Positions 45,146 through 55,380 of a stretch of 64,000 nt of DNA are shown here, in pieces (the first letter of the stretch is position 1; each line of letters begins with the position of its first letter). The translations under genes and the position numbers were made by a program. The notes below the pieces were generated by a model. It did no database searches. It was not told where the DNA came from and was given only the letters and a program-made list of their open reading frames with translations. Origin of the DNA: an uncultured Candidatus Altimarinota bacterium (GTDB lineage: Bacteria; Patescibacteriota; Gracilibacteria; BD1-5; UBA6164); assembly GCA_937944145.1 (NCBI GenBank), contig CALDZK010000004.1, positions 62,001 to 126,000 of the forward strand. The letters run 5' to 3'.

Positions 45146-46015
45146 ATGAAAAAAAGTGAATTTATTACTATAGGATTGCAATACGCTCTCCAAAAGAAAC
45201 AAATAGAAGACGTTATTTGTAGTGTTATGGATATAAGTAGTGCAGATTTTATTAGGCTCGAAGACATAGATGCAGATCATCTCTATGAAGTACAAAAAGC
45301 ATTTTACAAACTCTCAAATGGGGAACCAGAGGAGTATATCTATAAAAAAGCAGAGTTTTGGGACAATGAGTTTTATGTAGATGAGAGGGTACTTATTCCG
45401 AGAAATGATACCGAAGTACTCGTAGATGAAACAATAAAAGAAATCTCTAAAAATATCTCTACCGAAGCAACCTCTTATATAGATGTGGGAACAGGGAGTG
45501 GGTGCATTGCTCTGAGTATCCTCAGAGCCATTGCCCCTCTGAAATTTGCAGAGAGTTACGCAGTCGATAGTTCGGCTGACGCTCTAAAAGTCGCACAGAA
45601 AAATACTCAAAAACTCGAACTCTCTGGAGATATTGTTCTTGTTGAGGGGGATCTCCTCTCAGAGTTTTCTCACTCGGACAAATACCCACTAAGTAAAAAC
45701 CTCTGTATCACGGCAAATCTCCCATATATAAAAGATAATGATCTTGAAAATATGGCAGCATCTGTGATCGAACACGAACCTGATAGTGCTCTATTTGGAG
45801 GGAAAAAAACAGGTTTTGAACTCTATGAAGAGTTTATCAAACAGTGCTTTCAACTGAAAAATATTCTCAAACTTGAAAATATTACGGTATTTATAGAGAT
45901 CGGTTTTGATCAATACGAAGTTTCAAAAAAATTCTTAGAGGAACTTGGGCTTCAGTTTGAGTATTTTCCTGATAGCAGTAATATACAAAGAGTCGTAAAG
46001 ATATATAATTTTTAA
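45146..46015 (+). CDS. prmC: Release-factor glutamine methyltransferase PrmC (HemK)
   Basis: Methylates the Gln of the GGQ motif in release factors. 289 residues. A helical N-terminal domain is followed by FYVDERVLIPRNDTEVLV, then the SAM-binding DVGTGSGCIALSIL (residues 112-125) and ITANLPYIK. The usual substrate-binding tetrad NPPY reads NLPY here (residues about 194-197), which is unusual. The end contains GLQFEYFPDSSNIQRVV, as in the family. No TGA in the gene. Its target in this organism would be RF1, since RF2 would misread TGA. Confidence 0.88.
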   Translation: MKKSEFITIGLQYALQKKQIEDVICSVMDISSADFIRLEDIDADHLYEVQKAFYKLSNGEPEEYIYKKAEFWDNEFYVDERVLIPRNDTEVLVDETIKEISKNISTEATSYIDVGTGSGCIALSILRAIAPLKFAESYAVDSSADALKVAQKNTQKLELSGDIVLVEGDLLSEFSHSDKYPLSKNLCITANLPYIKDNDLENMAASVIEHEPDSALFGGKKTGFELYEEFIKQCFQLKNILKLENITVFIEIGFDQYEVSKKFLEELGLQFEYFPDSSNIQRVVKIYNF

Positions 46016-46023
46016 GCGAAGGT

Positions 46024-46674
46024 ATGTGACTAGAAGACTATAGTCCCGTCGAGTCCTCCGAGTGAGGAAGTAACTCGGCTGAAATATCTGAAAAATATAA
46101 AGAGTCTGCCAAGAGGTCGGGCTCTGGTATTAAACGTACCAGAAAAGATGAAAAAAAAGCAAAAAAGCATGATTTTTTGCTTGCGAATTTTCTGGTAGAG
46201 ATCATTCTCAAGCCGGAATTTGACTCACTTCACGGGAGTATGTTTGCGTGCATGGACGTAGGACTCAACTCCAACTTTGCTCTGGGGGTACTGTCACTCG
46301 TATATGAGCCTATTAGTATCAAGATTCGTGAGATATCAGGGAAAGAGCATACTCCTTTTGTTCCCCTCACGGGAGAGTTGCAGGAATTTCATGATTATTC
46401 TATCCCTGATACTATCAAGTTCCGTATCAATGTATGGGCTGAGGACCTCGCAGACATTGTCTCGATAGAGACTTCTCATGTCTCAAAAGAAAGTAATTTT
46501 TGAGTGATTCTCAGCCAAGAAGAAAAAGTACTAGAGTTTATGTCAAAAGTCTTTTGATTTTTTCTCTCAAAAAACAATATACATATCAGAGAATCCAAAT
46601 CCCTGAGTTATAGTCTTTTTATACTTGGAGAAGTCAAAAAAACTCTCAGTTCTACCCCGACAGAGGAAATCTAA
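46024..46674 (+). CDS. Hypothetical protein (216 aa)
   Basis: ATG 46024 with TGA (Gly) as codon 2, a feature also seen at 31612 and 61443. The first 50 residues are Ser/Lys-rich and disordered; the rest is a mixed alpha/beta domain (for example GVLSLVYEPISIKIREISG) with several Ser/Thr. Starts 8 bases after prmC. No family recognised. Confidence 0.62.
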
Positions 46675-46794
46675 AATCATTTGACAGATATGCCCTTTTG
46701 TATAGAATTCTCGGGCAAAAAACCAAAACAGAATACACTCATTTGAGCTTTTCCCATCCACATGGGAAATTATTTACTTTTTATAGATATACAT

Positions 46795-48927
46795 ATGGCA
46801 AAAATTACACCTTTAGACAAGGTACGTAATATCGGAATCATCGCTCATATCGATGCTGGTAAGACGACATGTACGGAAAGAATTCTCTATTATACAGGAA
46901 AAATTCATAAAATCGGGGAAACTCATGATGGAGAAGGAACGATGGATTGGATGGAACAAGAAAAAGAAAGAGGTATTACTATTACTTCTGCAGCAACAAC
47001 ATGTTTCTGGAAAGATCACCAAATTAATATTATTGATACTCCAGGGCACGTGGACTTTACGATTGAGGTTGAGAGATCTCTTCGTGTACTTGACGGAGGA
47101 GTTGCAGTATTTGATGGTTCACAATGAGTAGAACCACAATCAGAAACAGTATGGAAACAAGCAGATAAATACGAAGTTCCAAGAATCGCATTTGTAAACA
47201 AAATGGATAAAATGGGAGGTGACTTCGACATGTCAGTAGATTCTATCAAAAAGAGACTCGCAGGAAATAAAGTAGTTGCTATCCAATATCCTATCGGAGC
47301 AGCAGAGACATTTGAAGGAATCGTAGATATCATCGAGATGAAAGCATACCACTTTGAAGGTGATAGTGGAGAAAACGTTACAGAAATCGATATCCCAGCA
47401 GATATAAAAGACAAAGTAGAAGCACTCAGACTCGAACTCGTAGAAAAAGTAGCAGAACAAGATGAAAGTCTCATGGATAAGTATTTTTCAGAAGGTGACC
47501 TCTCAGTGGATGAAATCAAAAAAGGTCTCAGAATCGGGGTGTGTACCAACGCTCTCTACCCAGTAGTATGTGGTTCAGCACTTCAAAATATCGGTGTACA
47601 AATGGTTATCGATGCAGCAGTAGAACTCCTTCCGAGTCCGATCGACGTAAACAACGGAATGATCACTGTATCTGACTTAGATGATGACGAGAAAACAGAA
47701 GACATAAAAGTAGACGCTACATCTCCACTTGGAGCTCTTGCTTTCAAAATCGCAACAGATCCATTTGTCGGGAAACTCGCATTTACCAGAGTATATAGTG
47801 GAACACTCAAATCAGGAACATATATCTATAACGCGTCAAGTGGAAAAAAAGAAAGGGTTGGAAGACTTCTCCAGATGCATGCAAATACCAGAGAAGAAGT
47901 AACAGAAATATCAGCCGGGAATATAGGGGCTGTAGTAGGACTCAAAGATACAAAAACAGGGGACACACTCTGTGATGTAAATAGAGTATTTCTCGTAGAA
48001 TCTATGGAATTTCCAGAACCAGTTATCTCTATATCTGTAGAACCAAAAACAAAAGCAGATCAAGAAAAAATGGGGACAGCACTTCAGAAACTCGCAGAAG
48101 AAGATCCTTCTTTCAGAGTAAGAACAGACGAAGAAACAGCTCAAACTATTATCTCAGGTATGGGGGAACTTCATCTGGATATCATCGTAGATCGTATGAA
48201 AAGAGAGTTCAAAGTAGAGTGTAATGTTGGAGCACCTCAGGTGGCCTACAGAGAAACGATAAAAGTACCAGCTGCAGATGTAGAACACAAATACTCAAAA
48301 CAAACGGGTGGTCGTGGTCAATACGGACACGTAGTTATTACTTTTGATCCATATAAAGAAGCAGACGAAGACGATGAAGGAGGAAAGAAGGTAAACAAAT
48401 TTGTCAACAAGATCAGTGGAGGGGTAATACCAAAAGAATATATCCCAGGTGTAGAAAAAGGTCTTAACGAAGCATATGCAAGAGGTTTTGTCGCTGGATA
48501 CCCAATGGTAGACATCAAAGCAACACTTACTTTTGGATCATTCCATGAAGTGGATTCGAGTGAACTTGCCTTCAAACTGGCTGCAAGTAAAGCATTCCAA
48601 GAAGCATGTAGAAAGGCTCAGGCTATTATCCTCGAACCAATAATGAAAGTAGAGGTAAATACTCCAGAAGAATACATGGGGGATGTGATCGGTCAGATCA
48701 ACTCAAAGAGAGGGAGAATCGAAGAAATGGGAGACAGAGGACAAGCAAAAATTATACAATGTTATGTACCACTTTCAGAGATGTTTGGGTATGCTACAGA
48801 GCTCAGATCAGCATCACAAGGACGTGCTACCTATGGTATGGAATTTGATCATTATGACGAAGTACCAAGCAACATAGCAACAAAGATTAGAGAAGAAAGA
48901 GGATTCCAACTTCCTGAAGACGAATAG
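46795..48927 (+). CDS. fusA: Translation elongation factor G
   Basis: GTPase that moves tRNAs and mRNA through the ribosome. 710 residues, starting at [15 protein letters not shown]; an in-frame ATG 33 bases upstream is not conserved. G1 is AHIDAGKT, G2 to G3 contains GITITSAAT and DTPGHVDF, G4 is NKMD. The single TGA is Gly 111 in [14 protein letters not shown], invariant in EF-G. All other glycines are GGN, mostly GGA, in line with high expression. A 5'-leader hairpin (TTTCCCAT / ATGGGAAA) lies at 46750-46769. Terminator at 48953. Confidence 0.97.
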
Positions 48928-48942
48928 GAATACAATCTATAT

Positions 48943-48970
48943 TTGACTTTTTAAATACCTTATTTATAAT
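48943..48970 (+). promoter_or_regulatory. Promoter inside the fusA terminator
   Basis: TTGACT (48943-48948) and TATAAT (48965-48970) are 16 bases apart. Start of transcription would be near 48977, about 24 bases before ATG 49001. The -10 box lies in the loop of the fusA terminator. Confidence 0.6.
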
Positions 48971-48988
48971 GATAAGGTATTTTTTTAC
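48953..48988 (+). terminator. Terminator after fusA, overlapping a promoter
   Basis: AAATACCTTAT pairs with ATAAGGTATTT, followed by T. The same stretch contains a promoter (next entry). Confidence 0.82.
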
Positions 48989-49000
48989 TTGAGACTGCAT

Positions 49001-49303
49001 ATGGAAAAAGAGCTAGATATATTTGATGAAGTATTACAAAAGACACAGGAATATTTTCCTAATGAAACGGAAGAAAGCTTGAGAATATTTTCTCAAGAGA
49101 TAGTAGACGTATTAGGAAGTCGTACTGTAAACAACATGAAAAAAGGAAGAACGATGTATAATGATCCTAATAATGGTTTTAGAATAAGAAAAAAGAGCAT
49201 GAAAATTGGTTTAGACGTCATAATGGAGGCAAGTATCCAAAATCATGAACCAAAGAAGCGTATAACTTCAGAGATTTTTTGGCCGAAGAGTACAGCGATT
49301 TAA
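49001..49303 (+). CDS. Hypothetical protein, 5' part of an apparent frameshift gene (100 aa)
   Basis: ATG 49001 (MEKELDIFDEVLQKTQ). The first 64 residues are helical and look normal. From about residue 65 the reading in this frame is less convincing and ends at TAA 49301, while the -1 frame from the same point is open and protein-like (next entry). The switch coincides with the heptamer A-AAA-AAG at 49188-49195. Together both parts give a protein of about 168 residues. Function unknown. Confidence 0.6.
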   Translation: MEKELDIFDEVLQKTQEYFPNETEESLRIFSQEIVDVLGSRTVNNMKKGRTMYNDPNNGFRIRKKSMKIGLDVIMEASIQNHEPKKRITSEIFWPKSTAI

Positions 49304-49509
49304 TTTTTCATAAATTACTTTCTAGAAAAGCTTTAATAACACTTGACCCAGAAATAGAAACACCATTAGATAACTTTTTAAGACGTATACGAGACGGTAG
49401 GATAGAAGGGTATCAGAGTAAATGAAAAAAATTAATACTTCTTTTGGAAGATATTACTCCTAGCGTACGACATAGAAGAGAACAGCTTTTTAAAAATGAG
49501 AATGAATAA
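49183..49509 (+). CDS. 3' part of the frameshift gene (-1 frame)
   Basis: Open from TAG 49180 to TAA 49507, with two TGA codons. It has no ATG early on, so it depends on a -1 shift at the A-run or on sequence error. The translation starts after the slip as EHENWFRRHNGGKYPKSG and continues with NFRDFLAEEYSDLIFHKLL, which reads as a folded helical domain. Its stop overlaps the next start as ATGAATAA, the same junction as the next pair of genes, so it is likely translated in the cell. Confidence 0.5.
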
Positions 49510-50059
49510 ACTAGAAACAATTTGGGATTGCGATAAACATGGATGACAGAGTATTGTGCAAAAATTCCAAGATAGGGTATATAAAATTTATCCACAAGAT
49601 AAGGAAGTGACGAGAGAGATACTCTCGAGATATATAGAGTACCAAAATAATCTTCCTGATTTTCGTATTCCTACAAATCATGCTGATACAAAGTTGTGAG
49701 GCCTCTCTACCATTGCTCTTTCTTTTACAAAGATATCTAAAGATATAGCTGATATATCGATTATATATCCTCATAATATACACCGTGATACCCAATCTTG
49801 AGTTATTTCAGAGATCTGATATGTAGAAGGAGAGAGTCTCGCACAATGACATCCTTTTGGGGTTCAGCTGATAGAGGAGATACGAGATTTTCTTCAGTTC
49901 CATGAAGATAAAAAAATTTCTCTTTTGCATAAGTTTATATATGCAACGAATTTCAAGATCGTTGGAGAAGAGAATGGAACCATATATATGGTGTGAACAG
50001 ATTGCTCTTCGCATATACCAAGAATGGTAGATGAATTATTAAATATAAAAGATGAATAA
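49502..50059 (+). CDS. Hypothetical protein, possibly kinase-fold (185 aa)
   Basis: ATG 49502 to TAA 50057. Seven or so TGA codons. The second half runs ISEIGYVEGESLAQGH, then a helix ending in KKISLLHKFIYATNFKI, then NGTIYMVGTDCSS. This order resembles the C-lobe of small kinase-like proteins (YrbL/aminoglycoside phosphotransferase type), where a helix, an N-x-x-I strand and a T-D pair occur, but no ATP-binding loop was seen. Treat as a weak inference. It overlaps both neighbours by ATGAATAA. Confidence 0.6.
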
Positions 50060-50669
50060 ATTAAGCCAATGAAGTTCACTACCAGGACCTCATTATTGAT
50101 GTATCCTTTGAGTAGGGAACGATAGCTTTGTTTCATATCATGGAGATAAAATAATTAAACATTATGCTTCTCATATTTCTCTACGTACTTTAAAAAAGTA
50201 TCATTCTATTCATAGAGAATTATCTCAAAAAGAAAATTTAGTATTTCCCTTTAATCAGGAAGTACAGCTCGGGGACGAAAAAGTTTTTATTAAAAATATT
50301 CATTTCTCTGTTCTAGATTTAGGAGATGAGATAGTATCAGAAATGTACTTAGCCGAAGACAAGAGAAAGTTGTGTGTTTCGGTTATTGATTATTGTAGTG
50401 ATAATAGGCTAAAGGATTTTGGTTATGCTCCGTATAATAATCCTATTATTATGCATCTTTTTGATGTCTTACCTGAACCATATAATTTTAAACGTGAATC
50501 TAATTTTTCTTGAATGACTGTTGACTCAATTACCAAGAGTAATATTCGATATAAACTTGTATGAGAGAATTTGTATCTTACAGCTACAGATTTAGGAGGC
50601 AGCATCAATTATTATGTAGAAGCATACAAAAAGAAAGTTACCGATTTATGAATATCAAAGGAACCTTAA
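50052..50669 (+). CDS. Hypothetical protein, possibly kinase-fold (205 aa)
   Basis: ATG 50052 to TAA 50667. The N-terminus LGVGNDSFVSYHGDKIIKHY looks like a Gly-rich loop followed by a strand with Lys, and the C-terminus (RYKLVGENLYLTATDLGGS) mirrors the TD-containing end of the previous protein. The two could be distant relatives or two halves of a kinase-like pair. Six TGA codons. It is the last gene of the cluster; no terminator with a T run was found right after it. Confidence 0.58.
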
Positions 50670-50868
50670 TAACTTGCCTTTTCCCAAAAACAGATACAAT
50701 AAAATAGCTGAATACACTGTTTTTAGCCACCAAAAGTTATCAAAAACATTAAAAATTTCTTTATTTTTTCAAACATTCTCTGCAAATTTTCCTTTTAAAT
50801 AGGGAAAATTTGCGATTTCGAAAAACATAGGATAACTTTCGTTATTTTATCAAATTATATATATACCA
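50670..50868. promoter_or_regulatory. Leader region of rny with a stable hairpin
   Basis: No gene. A perfect stem GCAAATTTTCC / GGGAAAATTTGC lies at 50782-50813 without a T run on the plus strand, so it is more likely a leader structure than a terminator. It is 56 bases upstream of the rny ATG. Confidence 0.4.
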
Positions 50869-52407
50869 ATGGATTTATTTACCACTTTGATGGGGATAAT
50901 CTTTTGAATGGCACTCAGTGTCGTGGTATTTTTTCTATGGGAAAATAGAAAAGTAGGAAAAGCCAATTCAAAATCAGATACTATCCTCCAAGACGCAGAA
51001 ACAAAAAAAGATAGGCTCCTATTTGAAGCAAGAAAAGAATCAGATGAACTGCTCAGAGAAGCAAAAAAAGAGGCAAGTGAAATAGTAGCAAAATCAGAAA
51101 AAGTAGAGAAAAGAGCCGTAGAAGCAGAGGCAAGAATCACCGAAAGAGAAGGGAAAATCGAGAAAAAATTCGATGAAATCTCTCAAAAACAAGATGATCT
51201 CTACAAGCAAGAAGATGATCTCAAAAAGACGAAGGATACCCTCAAGAAAAAATCAGACGAACTCGATGGGAAACTCGCAGAGCTCTCAAAACTCAGTGAA
51301 AAAGATGCTCGCAAACTCTTTCTCAAACAGATAGGAGACAAATACGAAGATGACGCAAAAGGAGTGATTATCAAACACAAGAAAAAACTCGAAGAACAAA
51401 AGACAGATCTCGCAAAAGAAATCGTTCTCAAATCTATTCAACAGTATGCTGGAGATGTAACCAGTGAGGTTACTACGACGGTTATCCAGATACCGAGTGA
51501 TGATCTGAAGGGAAAACTGATAGGAAAAGAAGGAAGAAACATATCTACATTTGAAAAAAATGCTGGAGTAGCCCTGATTATTGACGATACTCCTGATACT
51601 GTGTTTATCTCAGGGTTTGATCTGTTTCGTAGATATGTTGCAAAAAAATCACTCGAAAAACTGATAGAGGATGGACGTATCCAACCAGCAAGAATAGAGG
51701 AAGTCATCAGAACTACCGAATCAGAAGCAGATGTTCTCCTGAAAGAGCTTGGTATGAAAGTGCTCGATGAGCTCAATATCAATGATATACCAGAACCAAT
51801 TATCCCGATTATTGGAAAACTCAGATTTAGAACCAGTTATGGCCAAAACATGCTCAAACACAGCAAGGAAGTAGCTATTATCGCAGAAGCGATAGGGAGA
51901 GAGATCGGAGTAGATACAGCACTTCTTCGTAGAGGAGGACTTCTGCATGATATAGGAAAGGCTCTTGATCATGATATAGAAGGAACACATCCAGAGATAG
52001 GAGCAAAGCTGGGTCGTAAATATGGACTCCCAGAAGAGGTAGTAGATATGATTGAAAACCATCACGGAGAACCTTTTAGTATTTCTATCTATGCAGCTAT
52101 TGTTCAAGTAGCAGATGCCATCAGCTCTGTGAGACCATGAGCAAGACGTGAAGCTATAGAACAGTATCTCAAAAGAGTACAGGAAATGGAGGCCCTCGTA
52201 CAGAGTTTTAGTGGTGTGGACAAAGCTTATGCTCTTAGTGCTGGACGTGAGGTACGTGTGTTTGTAAATGCTGAGACAGTGTCAGATATGGACGCTCAAA
52301 ACACAGCCAAAGAAATAGCCGAAAATATAGAACAAAACCTCCAGTACCCAGGAGAGGTAAAAGTATCTCTCATAAGAGAGATGAGATGTATCGAGTATGC
52401 AAAATAA
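50869..52407 (+). CDS. rny: Ribonuclease Y
   Basis: Membrane-anchored endoribonuclease that starts mRNA decay. 512 residues. N-terminal helix (residues 5-22), a long Lys/Glu coiled coil to about 190, a KH domain with GKLIGKEGRNISTFEK, and the HD domain with LLHDIGKALDHD near 360. Ends with VSLIREMRCIEYAK, as in the family. Two TGA codons (residues 13 and 424, the latter in SVRPGARRE, a conserved Gly). Followed by efp after 19 bases. Confidence 0.95.
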
Positions 52408-52426
52408 TTATTAAAAACTCTTATTT

Positions 52427-52984
52427 ATGTACAACGGAAATGACCTCAAAGTAGGGAAAAAATTTGTGATGGATGATATGCCATTTGAAATCGTGAGCTA
52501 TGCTCAAAAAGTGATGGGAAGATGAGGAAGTATCATCAATATCAAGGCAAAAAATCTCCTCAATGGAGGAACAATAGCAAAGACTATTTCAGATACTGAC
52601 AAGTTTGCACCAGCAGATATATCTACCAATAGTTATGATTATCTCTACAATGATGGAGAGAATTATTACTTTATGTCTCAGGATACTTTTGAGCAAGTGA
52701 GTCTTGATAAAGCTTCTTTGGACGGAGCTGAGTATTTTCTTAATGATGGGGACAAAGTAAAGCTCCAAGAATATAATGGGAATCCTATAAATATACATCT
52801 TGAGACGAGTTGTGAACTCGAGGTAGTTGAAACTCCCCCAGGAGAAAAATGAGATACAGCAACAGGAGGGAAGAAACCAGCAACTTTTACTACAGGACTT
52901 GTGGTACAAGTGCCCCTTTTCGTAAATGTTGGTGATATACTCAAAATCGATACAAGAACCAAAGAATATCTTAGTAGAGCCTAA
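52427..52984 (+). CDS. efp: Elongation factor P
   Basis: Relieves ribosome stalling at polyproline. 185 residues, three beta domains. The tip loop of domain I reads KVMGRGGSIIN, so the residue at the modification position is Arg 32, not Lys; Gly 33 next to it is encoded by TGA. Arg 32 is the type modified by rhamnose in some Proteobacteria (EarP), though no such gene is in the window. The middle part ([20 protein letters not shown]) is standard. Two TGA codons in total. Confidence 0.95.
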
Positions 52985-53103
52985 AGAATTATTCTCATCG
53001 AGGCATAATAAACAGCCCTATGTCTGCAGGAAACAGTTTGCTTTTTATGTGAGAAATCTTACAATAATTCCATCAGAAAATTTTATTTTTGTAGCTTGTC
53101 AGT

Positions 53104-53898
53104 GTGTTTCCATTTTTTCAAATATTTGGCATAGAGATATACACATTTGGTATCACGCTTACTATTTGTTTCTTTGCATTTTTGTATGGGATCAAGTATC
53201 TCTCTCAGAGATTTGGGTATAATCCTGGATTTTTTTTCAATAATATTATTTGGTACTTTCTCTCAGTATTCATCTTTTCTCGTTTATTTTTTGTTATAAG
53301 TAGATGGGATGATCTCAAGTTTATCAAAGACCCTTTTGAGTTTTTTATTATGAGTAATTATAACTTTTCCCTCTTTTGAGCTATGTTTGGGTTTTTGCTA
53401 GTAACTCTGATAAACATAAAAATCGAGAGATCTACTCTCCGTAAATATATAGATGGCCTGACTTTATCGTTTATATTTGTTCTATGTATTGGATTTGTCT
53501 GAGCACTGCTTTGAGGGCAAGTTTATGGTCGTGAAACAACTTTTGGTATAGAGATACTTTATAGTCATCCTTTTACTCCTGTACCGTATCAAGTACCTAT
53601 TTTTCCTCTTCCGATAGTGTATGCTATTATGAGTTTCTTGTTGTTCTCTGTACTATATATTCTTTCAGCCTTGGTACATATACGTGGTCTTATTGGATAT
53701 CTTGGGCTTTTAGTATTTTCAGCAATGGTACTGATTTTTGAATCTTTTAGTGGGAGGTTTGATATCCTTTCTGCGTATGTATTTTTTAATCTCAATCAGG
53801 TATATGCTCTCCTACTTGCAGGATGGAGTATCTATGAACTTTGGAAGATCTATATAATAGACAATGTACAAAGTGAGGTAATCAATTCTGAGAAATAA
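53104..53898 (+). CDS. Divergent prolipoprotein diacylglyceryl transferase-like protein
   Basis: Begins at GTG 53104; an upstream in-frame TAG rules out a longer start. 264 residues with seven hydrophobic helices. The opening (IFGIEIYTFGITLTICFF), the GGQVYGRETTFGIE motif and the HPFTPVPYQVPIFPLP region match the topology and order of Lgt motifs. Key family features (GRxGNFxNxE, HGG) are missing or altered, so activity is uncertain. Several TGA codons. An Lgt is needed for lipoproteins such as the FKBP at 10786. Located between efp and comEC. Confidence 0.6.
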
Positions 53899-53904
53899 TT
53901 TTTG

Positions 53905-55380
53905 ATGAAACATAGATATTTTCAACTTACTCTTTCTAGTTTTTTAGGAGGAGTCTTTTTGTCTAACATGCTTGAGGAGCTGTTGTTGATCATGTATATA
54001 GTACTATTATTCTTGTTATTGTTTGTAGGTATTACTCTCTATATCAGACAATATCGACAATATATATTTCCTTTTATTATAGGGATAGTTATAGGAATAA
54101 TGTCTTCTTTATGGACACAGGGAGAAATACAAAGAAACCTTGATATCCTTTGAGAGTATTCCTATGGAGATGTCGAGATAGTAGGAAGCATAGTAGACAT
54201 AGAGAAACGAAACCAAGAATCAGTAGAATATAGAATAAGTATTGAGAAACTCTCAAACCATAGTAATATAGACAATATGTCGAGTTTGCTACGTATTCCG
54301 TCAAACTTTGTCCTTGGAGTGGGAGATAGAATATCATATACTTCACCGATTTATCTTATAGAAGATTTTGAAGGTTTTTCTTATCAAGACTATATGTTGT
54401 CTCAAGGAGTGTATTTTCGAAGTTATGTATCTCGTTTTGATCGAGAATGAAGAGGGGACGTGGCTAAAATATTTGTATTTTTCTCTCAGTGGAAACAGTA
54501 TTTTCTTGAGAAAATCGATCAATTGTATCCTGAGACAGAGTGAGTGTTTCTCTGAGGGATACTCCTGTGAGCTCGTGAGGATCTGTCAGATGAGTTGAAA
54601 GAAAACTTTAATAACTCCTGACTGACCCACTTTATCGCAGTAAGTGGTTTCAACATTACGATTCTTGTTATATTTTTTGGGTTTTTATTTCAGTATTTTC
54701 CTCTGACGATTCGACTCGTTCTTGTGGTTGCTTCGATAGTGAGTTTTACTTTGCTCGTTGGGACTTCCCCTCCTGTGGTGAGGGCTGCTATTATGGGTAT
54801 TATTGGGTATATTGTCTTATCCCAGTGACGTACGGCTCAGAGTTTAACTCTGATACTTATTACAGCTTCTGCTATGACTTTGTATTCTCCTCTTTCTTTG
54901 AACTACGATGTGAGTTTACACCTGAGTTTTTTAGCTGTCGTTGGGATCGTTTATACGCAAGGATTTTTTAAATATATATTTTCCTTTTTGCCAGATTTCC
55001 TGGCTATTCGTGAAGCATTTGTTTTGACCCTTGCAGCACTCAGCTTGACCCTCCCTATTATGATGTTTCAATTTGGACAGGTGTCTCTGCTTGCTCCTAT
55101 TGCAAATATTGCGGTAACTTGGACGATACCTATTGCGATGTTACTTGGATTTCTGTCCTTGTGTCTTTTCCTAGTATTTCCACCACTGTGATATGGAATT
55201 TGATTTTTTGCATGGATATTTTTGAAATATGATATGCTCATGGTTGAGTTCTTTGGAGGACAGGAGTTTGCACTACTCCAGATAGACATATGAGCGTATA
55301 GTATCTACATACAAGCCCTGTATTTTATTGTATTAGTATTTTGTATATGTTGGTATAGACTGAATAAAAAATCGGCCTAA
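53905..55380 (+). CDS. comEC: ComEC/Rec2-type competence membrane protein
   Basis: Channel for DNA uptake in competent bacteria. 491 residues. An N-terminal helix pair and OB-like part (about 85-170) are followed by the Competence domain with LTHFIAVSGFNITIL and TSPPVVRAAIMGIIGY. Ten or so helices. There is no C-terminal metallo-beta-lactamase domain, so this is the shorter form. The stop at 55378-55380 overlaps the stop of the convergent gene and lies inside a bidirectional terminator. ATG chosen at 53905; a TTG one codon earlier is possible. Confidence 0.9.
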
